In this document: in pieces, positions 12,821 through 25,639 of the stretch
How the letters are laid out: every line of letters starts with the position of its first letter
Position numbering within the stretch: the first letter of the stretch is position 1
NCBI GenBank assembly: GCA_030562195.1
Contig: JAUJPP010000011.1
Coordinates: forward strand, 9,610,001 to 9,674,000
Source of the DNA: Nipponacmea schrenckii
Lineage: Eukaryota; Mollusca; Gastropoda; Lottiidae
Length of the DNA stretch: 64,000 bases
Direction: 5' to 3'
Notes under the pieces: model-generated
Seen by the model: the letters and a program-made list of their open reading frames with translations, nothing else
Told to the model about the DNA's origin: nothing
Database searches by the model: none
Program-made: the position numbers and the translations under genes

Positions 12821-13415
12821 TCTAGGTCAACTAGTCTGTAACAGCATCATTATTTTTACACACTATTACTCATTTAAAGACTAGATCAATCAGTCATATT
12901 TCATACATACACTGTTCACAAATCATCAATCTAGAGGAATTTATTAAATAAGAATTACACCATTATTATTTGGTTTATCAAGACTTGAATTACCATCAAC
13001 ATCTTTTATTTCATCAACTCTACAGAGACTTCCTAGAAATATAACTTCATTTTCTTGTATTAATAGTTATGTTAAAATGCATTTTTGTTAATTCATTGAA
13101 AATTATAGCATGAAGAGAAATATTCATCGAAATTTGTATTGTGCTTTTTTTCAATCAATTTAATTATTATCATAATAATTTGGGTATATAAAGTGAAAAA
13201 CAGTCCTTTTAAATGAAACCCAAAGAGTGCTATTTAAGAAGATATAGGCTACTGGTAGATATGAAAAAAGTTTAAAATCCAGACTATTAGGATGCTGCTG
13301 TAAAATTGTATTATGAAGAATGCTGTATAAAGCCAGAATGACGCTGTATCAGTGAAGAACCATCTATGTAAAGTTATTATGTTGGTTTATATTACTTGTA
13401 TTAGTTACATATTTT

Positions 13416-13421
13416 AATAAA
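13416..13421 (+). other. PCID2 poly(A) signal
   Basis: AATAAA lies about 600 nt after the PCID2 stop codon, followed by a GT-rich stretch (TGTTGGAATGTTTGT). A minus-strand AATAAA (13445-13450) lies just beyond, so convergent 3' ends could meet here. Confidence 0.6.
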
Positions 13422-14176
13422 CTCTGTTGGAATGTTTGTAAGAATTTATTGCACATAACAAAGAACAGTCATTTTAACCATACAAGGTTCAAAATTTACA
13501 GCTTATACTACCAAAATATACAATAAACAGTAATTTTGTACATATTATACAGAAATAGAATGGTATAATAATGATTAACATTGATAAATAGACACAGATA
13601 GAAACTATCAAAACACCATGTTATTTTAGTAACCAGGATAAAGATATTACTGTTGCATGTCAAAACAAATACATATTAGATTTACAGTTGAAATTAGTTA
13701 CAATAGTTAGTTAGCTAGTTAATTATTTAAATGCTTGTTCATTACACTAGTCATATTGAAATTGTTATAGAACTTTATAAAGTCTCGACTATATTTATTC
13801 CAGACAAAAAACAAAGAAAGGTAGCATTGAATCGCTGTATAAAATCATCAACTTGACGTCTATAACGCCTCTTTTATTAATAATTGTGAATTTTACCTTC
13901 ACATTTTCTGGTGTTTAATGACCTCAATGAATGATGTAATTTGTGTTATGGACCTTGATTTCAGTGTCTCTAAAAAAAAGAGGTGTGAATATGGTTATTG
14001 TGAGCAGTTTCAAGAAAAGGAGTTAAAAGTTATTGAGGATCAAATACCCTATCAGATCATGAATTATTAACCTCCAAAAACGTGAAAGGAAACCTGAAGA
14101 TTTAAATTTGAAACAGTCTGTTAAATGTCATGTTTATACATATTATATAATATTAAGTAGGCCTATACATTAATAA

Positions 14177-14280
14177 TTGAACACAATTTTATGGTATACA
14201 TGTACTGAGGTAGTTGCTACCTACTGTTGATAATCTTACAAAACTCGAGTAGTATACCATAAAATTGGGTTCCGTTAGTT
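14177..14280. mobile_element. Small palindromic MITE-like element
   Basis: The left end GAACACAATTTTATGGTATAC and the right end GTATACCATAAAATTGGGTTC are inverted copies across about 100 bp. A related solo end (ACGGAACACAATTTCATGG) occurs at 8754-8772 in PCID2 intron 5. Non-coding; probably in the 3' flank between PCID2 and SPRYD7. Confidence 0.6.
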
Positions 14281-15644
14281 AATGTGATTTCTTCCTTAAA
14301 TGTCGCTTTTTTACATATAAATAATAATTATTAAATATAATAATATATGCATCAAATTGAATCAGAAATTCATTCAAAAATAAAAATATAATATTTTTCT
14401 ACTACATATACTACAATTATAATAATTCAACTCTCAATACAAAACACCATTTGAAATTTAAATTAATATTCTGGGGAAGTGTAATCACTTGAAGATGTTC
14501 TACTAAATGCTAAATAAAAAAATTTTCCTCTGAGGACTATTGAGTCCTTTTAGTAGATGTTTGTTAGGGTTAAAACTAATTAAAACTAATTTCAAATATT
14601 AACCACAAATTAATTTGATAATCTTTTGTGTCCTCATCTATTCAGGATTATTAATAATTGAGTCCAAGACAAGGATATAATCTTTCAAGAACTGTCCGAG
14701 ATCAGATAGAAAGTCAGTAAGTTTCTGGTTTTTTGAAAACATGATAAACAACAACAATCAGAATAAAATATCGGCCACAAAGGAAGACAGAAATATAAAC
14801 AAGAAATGGGTGAAGAAAGCTGGTCGTTTGTTAGATTTTATATTCATTGATTCTGTCATATTTATAATTAATTCACAAAAACATCCACACTATGTCTTGT
14901 TATTCAACTGAGTCGATAAAAAATTCAAATCTGGTTTTCTGAGAATAAGAAATTCAATATCAGAAATTTGACTCATTTCCAAATTCAACAACTGTTCATC
15001 TAATTATATAACATACTCAATTTCTTTCTTTGTTTCCCGGAATTTCATTCTATTTTTTTTATCACACTCATGTTATTAAACACTTAACAAATTAGACCAT
15101 AGGTATAATGGAACATGTACAATAATCTATTATTTTAATATCTTGGGACATTCCCTGCAATTATTTGATTTCCTGTTCATCACCACCTATTTTTATCATT
15201 TTGATCTACATGATTAACTTGCCCAACAAACTGTTTTATTCATATAGAAACCATACTTCTCTCTTCTCTATTTTCAAACTACAAACTATTTCTGCAGGTA
15301 TCCCAAAAACTGTCAAATGAAACAGCTTGTTACATGAATAATGTTAACTAAAGTCCAGTAGATTTTAGGCCTATGGAATAATGTAACACTTGGTCATCAA
15401 CATTTTAGCCAATGAAATATCACAACACTTTTAGCCAATCAATAAATGGCACTTGATGATGGTAACTTTTGCTGATTCCTTATTTACCATAGCATAAAAA
15501 CACTGCGTCAATATAATAAGATGTATATTTTTTCACGTTATGGGTTGATGACATTACATTATAGGTCGTTGTTGACACAGACCTGGTTGATATTAAGAAG
15601 CTATGATATTAAAGTTAAGATATAAACAAGAGAGATATCTACAA

Positions 15645-18642
15645 TCACAGTAAAGATTGTTCTATCATTATACTATCATAGCCATCAGGTGGAGTGTGGT
15701 AAAACTTCTCAAACTGAACATCTAATACAGCTCCATCATCAACTGAAATTAAACATACATTTTACATCTTTTAACTTGTGTGTTGTCAAATATCAATTTT
15801 TACATCAAGTCTCAACCTACGACATATGATGATAGATGAGGTTTGTCAACTGCGCTTCCTTTCAGAGAGTTCAGACAGCTTATTGTTGGCATACTGGTTA
15901 GAACCTTATTATAAAAAGAACTGTCATCATTAGTCCATTACGTTCAGAAGAGTAGGATGTAAAACTCCATTTATTGCATTAGCATTAAAGAATGAATGAA
16001 TGAAATCTATTTCACTATAATATAAAAGATAGTCTCTAGGGTCAACATTTGACCAGATAATGGTAACTTGTTGTACTTGTAAACTATCCTTTACTTTAGT
16101 GATGGTGATATACAGGAACTATTCACATTTGTACAAAATAACCCTGTCAAATCTAATTGACTAAATTGCTTACCATAGAAGATAGGGAATGCTGTTCCTT
16201 TAACTCCAGTGATAGATTTATCTGTTACTTCACCATTAATATAAAACTTTAAATCTATATGATCAAAACTTAGCCCCTGAAATTAACAGGATAGATATAT
16301 CAGTGTACAATTTCATACAGAGAGACTTTTTTTCATTTCTTAAGAATAACTGAATAGTAAGTAAGTATTTCATTAACAAATTTGGTTCTTTGAGACATTC
16401 ACAAATTCTTGTTTTGAACACTTCTACAGTTTAAAAATGTTGATTTATAATTACCACTATATCTCCCTCCTGTGGAACTGGTGATAATTTATTTATTACT
16501 TGTTTATTATTGACTAATTCACCAGTATGACGTAATACCCACGATTCAGCATCTTCACCTATTGGTACTTTGTTAACGTCTGTTTTCTGAGTTGCTAAAC
16601 CTACACCCCATATACCTAGAAATTAGAAAATAACATAACATAGTCAAGTTATGAGTAATGATCCCAGATTCAAGTGGAGCTTCAATAGACCAACGCCCCA
16701 TATAAACATAACTATATTTTTAATGATAAATTTTATCAGAACAGTTATTAGTCATAACATTGGTATTATAGCATTACATCTAAGTTTTTCTTAGACATTC
16801 TTATATCCAAAGAAATTCACTAAAATTCAAATCTATAATCCACACGCAATATATGAAAGAATACATCTTGATTGAACACAATTTTAATATATAGAGATAT
16901 AAAGTGAAAGAACTCCTATGCTCAGATCAATCACAAAGGATAAAAATTACTCTAAACACCTAGCTTAATAATAAAAAATTAAACTCTTTATTTAATATTT
17001 GTCAAGTCAGAATAAAATCTAAATGATATTGTTCTGTTTAACATTCCACACAATAAAATTACCTGTACTTTGAACTTTGATTTCGAAATATGCTTTATTT
17101 TGTACAATAGGAGCATTGGCAAGGGCTGCTCCAGTTCCACAAATTCTTTTACCATTTTTCACTATCACTACATCATTACCTGAAAATAAATTATAAAACT
17201 GATTTCAAAGTATCAATTTATTAGGGGAATGGTAGAGACAAAACTTATATCAAAGCATCAAATAATTAGGGGAATGGTGGAGACAAAACTGATGTCAAAG
17301 CATCAATTTATTAGGGGAATGGTAGAGACAAAACTGATATCAAAGCATCAAATAATTAGGGGAATGGTAGAGACAAAACTGATGTCAAAGCATCAATTCA
17401 TTAGGGGAATGGTAGAGACAAAACTGACATCAAAGTATCAATTTATTAGGGGAATGGCAGAGACAAAACTGTCATCAAAGTATCAATTTATTACGGGGAA
17501 TGGTAGAGACAAAACTGACATCAAAGCATCAATTTATTAGGGGAATGGTAGAGACAAAACTGACATCAGAGCATCAATTTATTAGGGGAATGGTAGAGAC
17601 AAAACTGACATCAGAGCATCAATTTATTAAGGGGAATGGTAGAGACAAAACTGACATCAGAGCATCAATTTATTACGGGGAATGGTAGAGACAAAACTGA
17701 CATCAGAGCATCAATTCATTAGGGGAATGGTAGAGACAAAACTGACATCAGAGCATCAATTTATTAAGGGGAATGGTAGAGACAAAACTGACATCAGAGC
17801 ATCAATTTATTACGGGGAATGGTAGAGACAAAACTGACATCAGAGCATCAATTTATTATGGGAAATTGTAGAGACAAAACTGACATCAAAGCATCAATTT
17901 ACTACAGGGAATGGTAGAGACAAAACTGACATCAGAGCATCAATTCATTAGGGGAATGGTAGAGACAAAATTGACATCAAAGCATCAATTTATTACGGGG
18001 AATGGTAGAGACAAAACTGACATCAGAGCATCAATTTATTAGGGGAATGGTAGAGACAAAACTGATGTCAAAGCATCAAATAATTAGGGGAATGGTAGAG
18101 ACAAAACTGACATCAGAGCATCAATTTATTAGGGGAATGGTAGAGACAAAACTGATGTCAAAGCATCAAATAATTAGGGGAATGGTAGAGACAAAACGGA
18201 CATCAGAGCATCAATTTATTAGGGGAATGGCAAAGACAAAACTGACATCAAAGTATCAATTTATGATATTGCGATCTATATCTGTGTAAGATATAAACAG
18301 AGTTTCTCCCAAACAGGCGTTTGGTAGTAAATATTTAATAGCTAAATAATTATGTAACGCTTTTTTTTGTGAGCATATAAATAATAATAGATTATTTTCC
18401 CATCAGTCTTCAGAGCCAGTGACAGAGCCAGTGCAAAGATGGCGATGGCGATGCAGCTGTTCTTTTGTCCATTGTAAATTGAAAGAGACAGAATAACTCA
18501 ATGTCTGTTGCCATGGGTCTAATAATAAAACCTTACCCATATGTGAGGTATCTAACTTTACTACGGGTAAATCTTTCAAGGGAACATGGCCTGGGCCAAA
18601 AAGAGAGTTTGTACACCGAAAACAGCAGAAACACGAAGACAT
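15645..18642 (-). CDS. SPRYD7: SPRYD7, SPRY-domain protein 7
   Basis: Five coding exons on the minus strand: 18642-18537, 17179-17063, 16615-16455, 16276-16174 and 15742-15645. They give 194 residues (human 196), and all phases agree. The start is the ATG at 18642 (MSSCFCCFRC), matching the short cysteine-rich N-terminus of the family; an upstream in-frame ATG at 18696 would add 18 residues not seen in homologues. Matching blocks are GHVPLKDLPVVKLDTSHMG, DVVIVKNGKRICGTG, STGIWGVGLATQK, VPQEGDIVGLSFDH and a C-terminal VQFEKFYHTPPDGYD. The SPRY fold occupies most of the protein. Its cellular role is poorly known. Intron 1 contains a 1-kb minisatellite that stops just short of the exon 2 acceptor. 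Confidence 0.96.
15925..15990 (+). repeat. 3' tail of the SINE-like dispersed repeat, copy 3
   Basis: Carries the family tail TTCAGAAGAGTAGGATGTAA followed by a short ATGAATGAATGAAA run. It lies in the intron between SPRYD7 exons 4 and 5. Only the 3' portion is recognisable. Confidence 0.5.
17196..18263. repeat. About 45-bp minisatellite in SPRYD7 intron 1, about 24 copies
   Basis: The unit contains GGGGAATGGTAGAGACAAAA and CTGACATCAGAGCATCAATT; three or four variants (CAGAGC, CAAAGC, CAAAGT; TTTATTA versus AATAATTA) recur in blocks. The array begins only about 17 bp from the exon 2 boundary (17179), so on the gene strand it runs almost into the acceptor. Confidence 0.95.
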
Positions 18643-20265
18643 CTTTGTTTTCTTGGGGAATACCCGGATATGACGGAGCCACAAGGAAATCCTCAACGAG
18701 ATTCTAAAAATAGAAAAAACACAGTTATTTCCCTTTAATATAATATCGCGTTAACTATTATTACGGTGTCGTTATGGAGGTATAACGTTGCCAAAATTAT
18801 CGATTGTGTAGTATAAAATATACTACAAAATCCAATGAAATGCCACAGGAATCCATGTAACATTTAATACTTTAATGCGAGGGAGTCAATGTAAATTATA
18901 CAAAACCGGTGTAATATGGCCATGGCGCTATTTTTGACTTCATTAATTTTTGTTCATAAACTTGCCAGGAATGTCAATAAGAAGAGAATTAGAATTCTCT
19001 AGACGATGTAATTAATGAGTTAACAAGTGATTTCATTGCATCTACAGATAGATATCTACGGATTTTACAAATATTCCTTAAATTGAAATATCAAAGTTTA
19101 ATAGCATTATTCACTTGAGACTCCATGAGCATATTTCAGTCAATAATTATATTTCGTGCTGAGGATGACAAATTTATATTGGAATTACCGATCTCAATGG
19201 ATGAAGAAGTTACATTGTTAAGTTGAGTCTTAGATCATATAAGCATAAATTCTGTCTTGTCATAATTTATTAATTTTAAGAAAAAGTTTTGACATACATA
19301 GCCTTATCTCACTTATACATTGCTCCAGTTTAGATTGCTCTAATTCAGATTTAGAGAATTGAGAAGACGGAGAGTCAGGGGGGGGGGGGGAGAAGGAAAT
19401 ATTATAGTTGGGTGTCATCAGCATAGATGGAAATTCAGACCATGTTTTGGCACTGAAAGAAAATGATCTATTTCATTTAATTTGATTCGGGGTGCCGCTG
19501 GTGCTTGTTTGTTTGGTATGATTCGGCGGTCACCCAACGAAAATTAGGTTTTGGGAACATCTGAGGTCACGATTTTCAAGTTTTTGTGATGAACAGATCG
19601 GGAAGATCGGCTATTAACAAGTGACTATATTAAAAGGTATATAAGATTCCTACCGCCCTGCTTTTGATTTTACGTATTATTGATAAAGGTGTCTACAAAA
19701 AGAAAAAATACCAACTATAAAAAGGTCTTTAGAATGCGGCTTCACTATCTCTCAATTCTCAGAGTATCGTCTTTCCCTGTCACGTGATATGTAATTTGGA
19801 TATTAAGAGGCCCGTCCCCCGAGGGAGTAAAGTGTTTGTTGACGTATCAATCCGCCTCATAAAATAACAATGAGTATTTTGTAAGCCAATTAATTTGGTT
19901 CTGTATTAAAACGGGTATTGATCTCAATCTTCCACACGCAAAATACGTCCAATTTTACAATCCAGATAGATAGTGATGTTGATACTGAAACCTTAACTCT
20001 GGAAAACATTTTGACACCAGTTTACTGGTTCAATACTTAATACTAAACTCCATCATTATTTCTATCTATCAACAGTGTATTATATATTTCTGACCTTAAG
20101 CAGTGCTTTCCAAACAGTTTCGTTCATTGTTTTGTCGTGTTAATTTTAGATTCGATACCCATTTTTGTTATATTTTGATATATTTTTCAAAAATTAGAAA
20201 ATGAATTCCGAATCTGTATAATTAATGTCATCAGCATGATATGGAATCTATAATAACCATTTTTA

Positions 20266-20344
20266 CTTGGCCAAAGGCCGGCTTTAAGATATTAAACAAG
20301 TGGAAAAACAGAAGAACTAGCTTCAGACCGGCTTTTTGGCCAAG
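20266..20344. repeat. Short foldback (inverted repeat)
   Basis: CTTGGCCAAAGGCCGGC (20266-20282) is inverted at 20328-20344 with two changes, leaving a loop of about 45 bp. It is more GC-rich than its surroundings. It may be the end of a small element; no further support. Confidence 0.5.
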
Positions 20345-23300
20345 CGTTTTAAAGCATGTTTTAAAATTCGGCTTTTTTAACTCAGTGGCTTTAAAGCGGA
20401 AACGTGTTTTTTAAAATAAATTTGATCCGATCTGAGATCCGGTAGAGCCATGGAACATCTCGTTATTTAAATCCTGTAGCAAAAGGACCATGGAGGAAAC
20501 GGTGATTGGCAGCGATATTTTCAGAGATGATGTTTGGACTGTAAAGTACAATATAGTTTAGACTGTAGTCAATCAGCTATCGGAACTTGTTCTCATGATT
20601 CCGTTCATTCTGTCTCACGAGAAGAAGAGGTTCTACTTATCAGATACCAGAATAAAGATGGCTTTAAACACGCAACATTTTTTATACTAGAAATACATTC
20701 TAACATCTTTTAATTACCTTTTACACATGGATCGTGCCATAATCTACACGTGTAAAACATGTGACTTGAACACGAATAACATTCACACGACTTTCAGTTT
20801 TCTGTCAGTTCTATTGAATAGTTGATGTCCAAATTAAGGTGCTGTCAGGTGTCTCTAAAGAAAATAAAACTCACCTAACAGCCAGTAATAATCTTAATGG
20901 AAAAGATATAAAAATAATTTACTTCAATGAAAGAGAGTTAAATAGACCAATTATTTTCATTTGGCATTTTGTCTAGTCTCTAATGGAATAAAATACAGCC
21001 ACGCCAGCAATGAAATGTCTTCACGAAGGACATATTTTCATTACAAAGACTAATGATAGTAAGTTATAACTAAGTCTGAACCTGTATCGACTACATCCTG
21101 TAAAAAGGATTTTAAACTTGATAATTTTATATATTATAAATTTTGTTACTTTCACGAGAATGAAAGATTTATCTTATATGATACAATAAGACTATGAATT
21201 CGTTTAAACATATAATATATATATATTATCAATTGATGGATATTAAAAACATCAATATTTATAATTTATAGTTGAATATGGTAATTAATTTCAGCACTAA
21301 TATAAGTATGTATATAAGGTGTTTTTTTATAATATTAATGTGAATAATGCAGTATAACGATAGAAGTATTAAATACAAAGAATTTTCTTTTAATTGGGAG
21401 AGGGTAGCTCACACAGTTCCACTTTCGCCATGTTAGTTATGAATTTTAAAATTCAAGGGAATTTTATTTTATTTTGATACCTCACGTCACCAGTTTCGCC
21501 AGGTTCCATCAATGGTTAAAAGGTGGTCGTGATACTAGTAGTTAACTGTCTCTGTATCTCTCTATTTGAATAAATCGGAGTGCTAATTGTAAAGAATTAT
21601 ATATATAAAATATATATTGTTAACTTAAATTAGGTGTTCCGAATTGATCAGTATGCCCTGTCTCCTTGCATTATATCTCTCTCATTTATTATTTTTTGTG
21701 GAGCTCATATACATTTGGAGGATAAAGTTATGAAGTATTCTTACTCCATCCGAATTCTGTTCCGAATATCGAGGTTTTAGTCAATCTGGTAATGACAACT
21801 GTCGACCATAGTTCATCCTTGGATGGTTGGTAGATGACAAATTAACGCCCGCTTCCAACAGGCCCCTACTGTGATGTACTTATATAGATATATATAGTGG
21901 TCTAGACTATTCAATATTTTATTGCTTATATTAAGTATAGCTGGGAGGGGACTTGACAATCTTGACATCTTTATACTCTGTCATCACACAAACATTTATA
22001 TATCTGTATTAAATGTAAAGCATTAAAAAGCAAACTCGAACGTTCTGTCGTAAATTCATCATTGGATTATCATTAGATAACATTAATCAGTGCTTTTGAC
22101 GATCCATTGATTTTACAGGCTTTTTATAGTTATTCGGGTCTTCAAACAAATCAGGTGGAATTTTTCCTGATAAAACGGAAACGAAAAATTTCTAGAACTA
22201 TAGAAAATGATTAAACACGATATCCAAATATTCAAAAATCAGGCCTTTCCCACAGACAAATAGTTCTGTATTAATTTCTAACCATTTGGATAGAAGTTAA
22301 AATATAAACTATTTCCTCTGATTATCGTTTCACTCAATGTAAATCCCCATCCAGGAGTTTTATACTCTTCAAATATTTTATTTCTTTCCTTTTAAATATC
22401 TGTACAAATCACACAGATCAAAGTCTCAGTTGTCGCCCATAAAACTTTCAGTGTCACTTTTTATACCTAAACTTGAAGGTTTGGACCCAATTTTGTTAGT
22501 TAAACATTGCATACGTATACATGTATTTTCACTTGTTGAAGTGCTATTTAGCATACTGTATTTTTATTACTGGTATTTCGAGTTCAGCCTATCAGCATTT
22601 ATGTTTCAAACCAAAGCAACTTGCAATATTAACCCTTTAACCATCTGCAAAAGGTATGCAACGTGTAATATAATATAATATATATTGTAAGAACAACCAG
22701 TGTCTGGTTTTCAAAATACCGGACAATAGCAAATTTGCTGTAACCAAGACCTATTACCGATAAAATTGGCAAATGGTTTTGTTGGTACATTTGATATTAA
22801 AATAATAAATTCTAAATTGTGAAGAAAATTCGAATATCTGATTTCGATAGAAAATTAATTGATCTAAAATCGCTAAAAAAAAAATCAGTAATAATAAGCC
22901 TTACGGACCCCAAGTACAATATTTATTATTGTATAGATTTAAAATGTGATACGGTTGATACGGAAAGTCTAAAACAATATAATCCAATATTGTGTCAGAC
23001 AAAACTGAAATAAAACTCCTCAATTTATACATTATTACAACTTTTCTTTCAAAGACCCTATAAAATCAGTATTAAAATTAGCGTCAACAATAAAATAAAT
23101 CGTCGATTATTCCCCTTGACGAATTAAAATCGCGTGAAGAAAGGGAGGTAATCGATACTCTTACCGTACTCGCCGATTATTTAAAATGAATATAAAATTA
23201 TCTTAAAGAATTGGGCTGGTATTTAAATGGCATTTTTATATAATTATTTAAGCCGTTCTTTGTAATTTACCACAGTTAGCGAGTACAGGCCAATTAAATG

Positions 23301-23439
23301 TAATTTTCATAGTTAAGATAAATGTATGTAGTCTATATCGTTGTCGCCCCTAAAATGATCGTTTTGCTTTATTTTAATAATAATTTTTTTTCTGATGGAA
23401 GATTCTACAAAATAATTCTCAGATAGAAACAGATATATT

Positions 23440-23725
23440 GCCGTATATAGTATTTATATAATAGTATATAGTATATTATCATATATAGTATATAGTATTC
23501 ATATTATAGTATATAGTATATTATATTATCGTATATAGTATATAGTATATTATATTATCGTATATAGTATATAGTATTCATATTATAGTATATAGTATAC
23601 AGTATTCATATTATAGTATATAGTATATAGTATATAGTATTCTATAATATACTATATATTAATAATATTATTATCGTATATCATAGTGTATAGTATTCAT
23701 ATTAAAGTATAGTATTGGTATATGA
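23440..23725. repeat. TATAGTATA low-complexity repeat
   Basis: An irregular array of TATAGTATATAGTATTCATA-type units with an inverted block near 23,640-23,660. Non-coding. Confidence 0.85.
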
Positions 23726-24239
23726 AGTATCCATAGGTTTATATGTTATGTGCAATAAAACCGCATTATATTACGATCTGAACTCAATAAATTATCTTAT
23801 TATGCCATATTGATACTATACTATCTTATTAAATGTACATAATTTTGTGGAGCCCACATTTTGCATTTTATTGTACTTTTTAAGTCATTTTACAAGTGTT
23901 TGCAAAAATATATTAATTTATTACACTGCAAAATATCACCTCATACTTATATACTTTATATTTATATCATGGTACTGCGAATTTATGGTGCTTACTCTTA
24001 CAGTGGTCTATCAATATGTGACCTTATTTCTAATATATTCATGTGCATTATGTTTGTTGGTTTTTTAGTTTTAATCGTTTTGTAAATATGTTTTTTGTAG
24101 TTTTATATACAAATATCGCAGGGAAGTATGCCCCGTGCAACTGGGTGTCTAATATAAGTATTATTATTATTATATTTCATATTTATACAATTCATGATAT
24201 TAAATTCTAATATATTTTTTTAGTTCTATTCATAAATAA

Positions 24240-24600
24240 TTCAAATTCAAATATCGTTTCAATTTCATTGTACAAATATTCCATTCTATTAGACAGAAAC
24301 TGCACTCAAATTTCAATTTCATTATACAATTATTTTAATATATTTTCAATACAAACATTTCATTTCATTTTTATACAAACCTTTAATTTATCATGCAAAC
24401 CTTTAAGTTCATTTATTATACAAACATTTCATTTTAAAACATTTCATTTCACTTAGAATACAAATATTTAAATCAATTCTATGGCATATACATTTCTTCT
24501 CGTTTATCATACAAATATTTCATTTATTTTTCAAACATTTCAATTCATTTACCATACACATATTTCATTTCTTTATTATATTAAACATTTCTTTCATTCC
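24240..24600. repeat. Degenerate 25-35 bp repeat rich in ATTTCATTT
   Basis: About a dozen diverged units of the form TACAAAYATTTCATTTYATT follow each other with variable spacing. It looks like an old, decayed minisatellite. Confidence 0.55.
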
Positions 24601-25535
24601 ATAGGTTTTTTTTTAACTTTCTGTAGAGAAATTGATTAGAAAGGTGCAGGCCGTGAGAATATCGGTAGTGTTTGAATAATTGATATAATTTATCTAGATA
24701 CTGTATCAAAAGCCTTTCTGAAGTCTATGATAAATACCACGCTAACTAAATGAGTGTTGAGACTTGCTTTAATAATACATACAGATCAACCATCCGACAA
24801 TTGGTGACTTTCTGATGGCATGATTAGTAACTGTCGTGAATAGTGGATTTAATAAATAACTAATTCTCGGAATATTCCCACAGACTCGCTGGAGCTACAT
24901 ATATACAGATCATGTACATTCATTTCACTGATATCGTAACTGTTTAAAGATAAGCACACTTCAACATTATACGTTTGAGCTGTGTTTGTGTTGTTAGTAT
25001 TTGAGTTCCACATCTATAAGAACAGGCATTTATTATTCCAAGACTTTCCTTTCTAAGTCCATGGTACTATTTATATTATTATCAAAGAAACTGCTTTTCG
25101 TTCCCTTTGAAAATATATTACTTATATTAAGATGTGAATTAATTCCGTTGTTTCTGGTGTACAAGAAAACTTTGGAAAATTCATCTTCTAAATTGTACAG
25201 TGCAGTTGATTGTATATGAAGAATTATGATAATGATAGAAAAATCTTTCCTAAAGACACATTGTGGTGTTTAAACTCAATATACCGACTATGATATGACG
25301 GAGATAGTTTATACAGGGGACACCTTTTTTACCTTTATTCTAAAGACCGGCCACGCTTCTCAATAAATCCAGCTAATTTCAATCTATGTGGAGAACGATG
25401 CTCAACTCGGAAACGACATCCGATATTTCCTGATCCAATTTGACAAAAAATGATTATCTGTAAATTAATGTTTTTATTTTCCCCGAGCGAACATGGCCGC
25501 GTTGTCAATGCATCGCGTGTATTTTACAACATGGC

Positions 25536-25634
25536 CACGTGCCTTTGAATTAAATCTGGGATTGATTTGCATGTTGCACGTGCGGTGATTCTATAACCTA
25601 GAAAAATCACGTGACTATGCGAGGTGTATAAAGG
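25536..25634 (+). promoter_or_regulatory. Promoter-like cluster: three CACGTG boxes, octamer and TATA box
   Basis: Within 100 bp there are CACGTG at 25536, 25577 and 25608, an ATTTGCAT octamer at 25565-25572 and TATAAAGG at 25627-25634, in an AT-rich background. The order suggests a plus-strand TATA promoter with a start near 25,655-25,660. No open frame or recognisable exon follows. It could be a distal or alternative promoter of the zinc-finger gene 5.5 kb downstream, or drive a non-coding RNA. Confidence 0.4.
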
Positions 25635-25639
25635 TGAGA

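Larger units (their letters stand above)
12821..15644. other. Convergent 3' flanks of PCID2 and SPRYD7
   Basis: No gene seen. The interval holds the PCID2 3' UTR (to about 13,440), the small MITE-like element at 14,177 and the SPRYD7 3' UTR on the minus strand. A minus-strand AATAAA at 15,235-15,240 would give SPRYD7 a 3' UTR of about 400 nt. Confidence 0.6.
18643..25535. other. Gene-free interval upstream of SPRYD7
   Basis: Apart from the first few hundred bases, which must hold the SPRYD7 promoter, I find no exon pair or recognisable protein here. It contains a poly-G run at about 19,379-19,391, a foldback at 20,266, an AT-rich repeat at 23,440 and a degenerate TTTCATTT-rich stretch at 24,240-24,600. 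Short open frames are not protein-like. Confidence 0.6.

Noticed and set aside
17229..18289. Open frames with 15-residue repeats
   Set aside because: Shadow of the 45-bp minisatellite in SPRYD7 intron 1.
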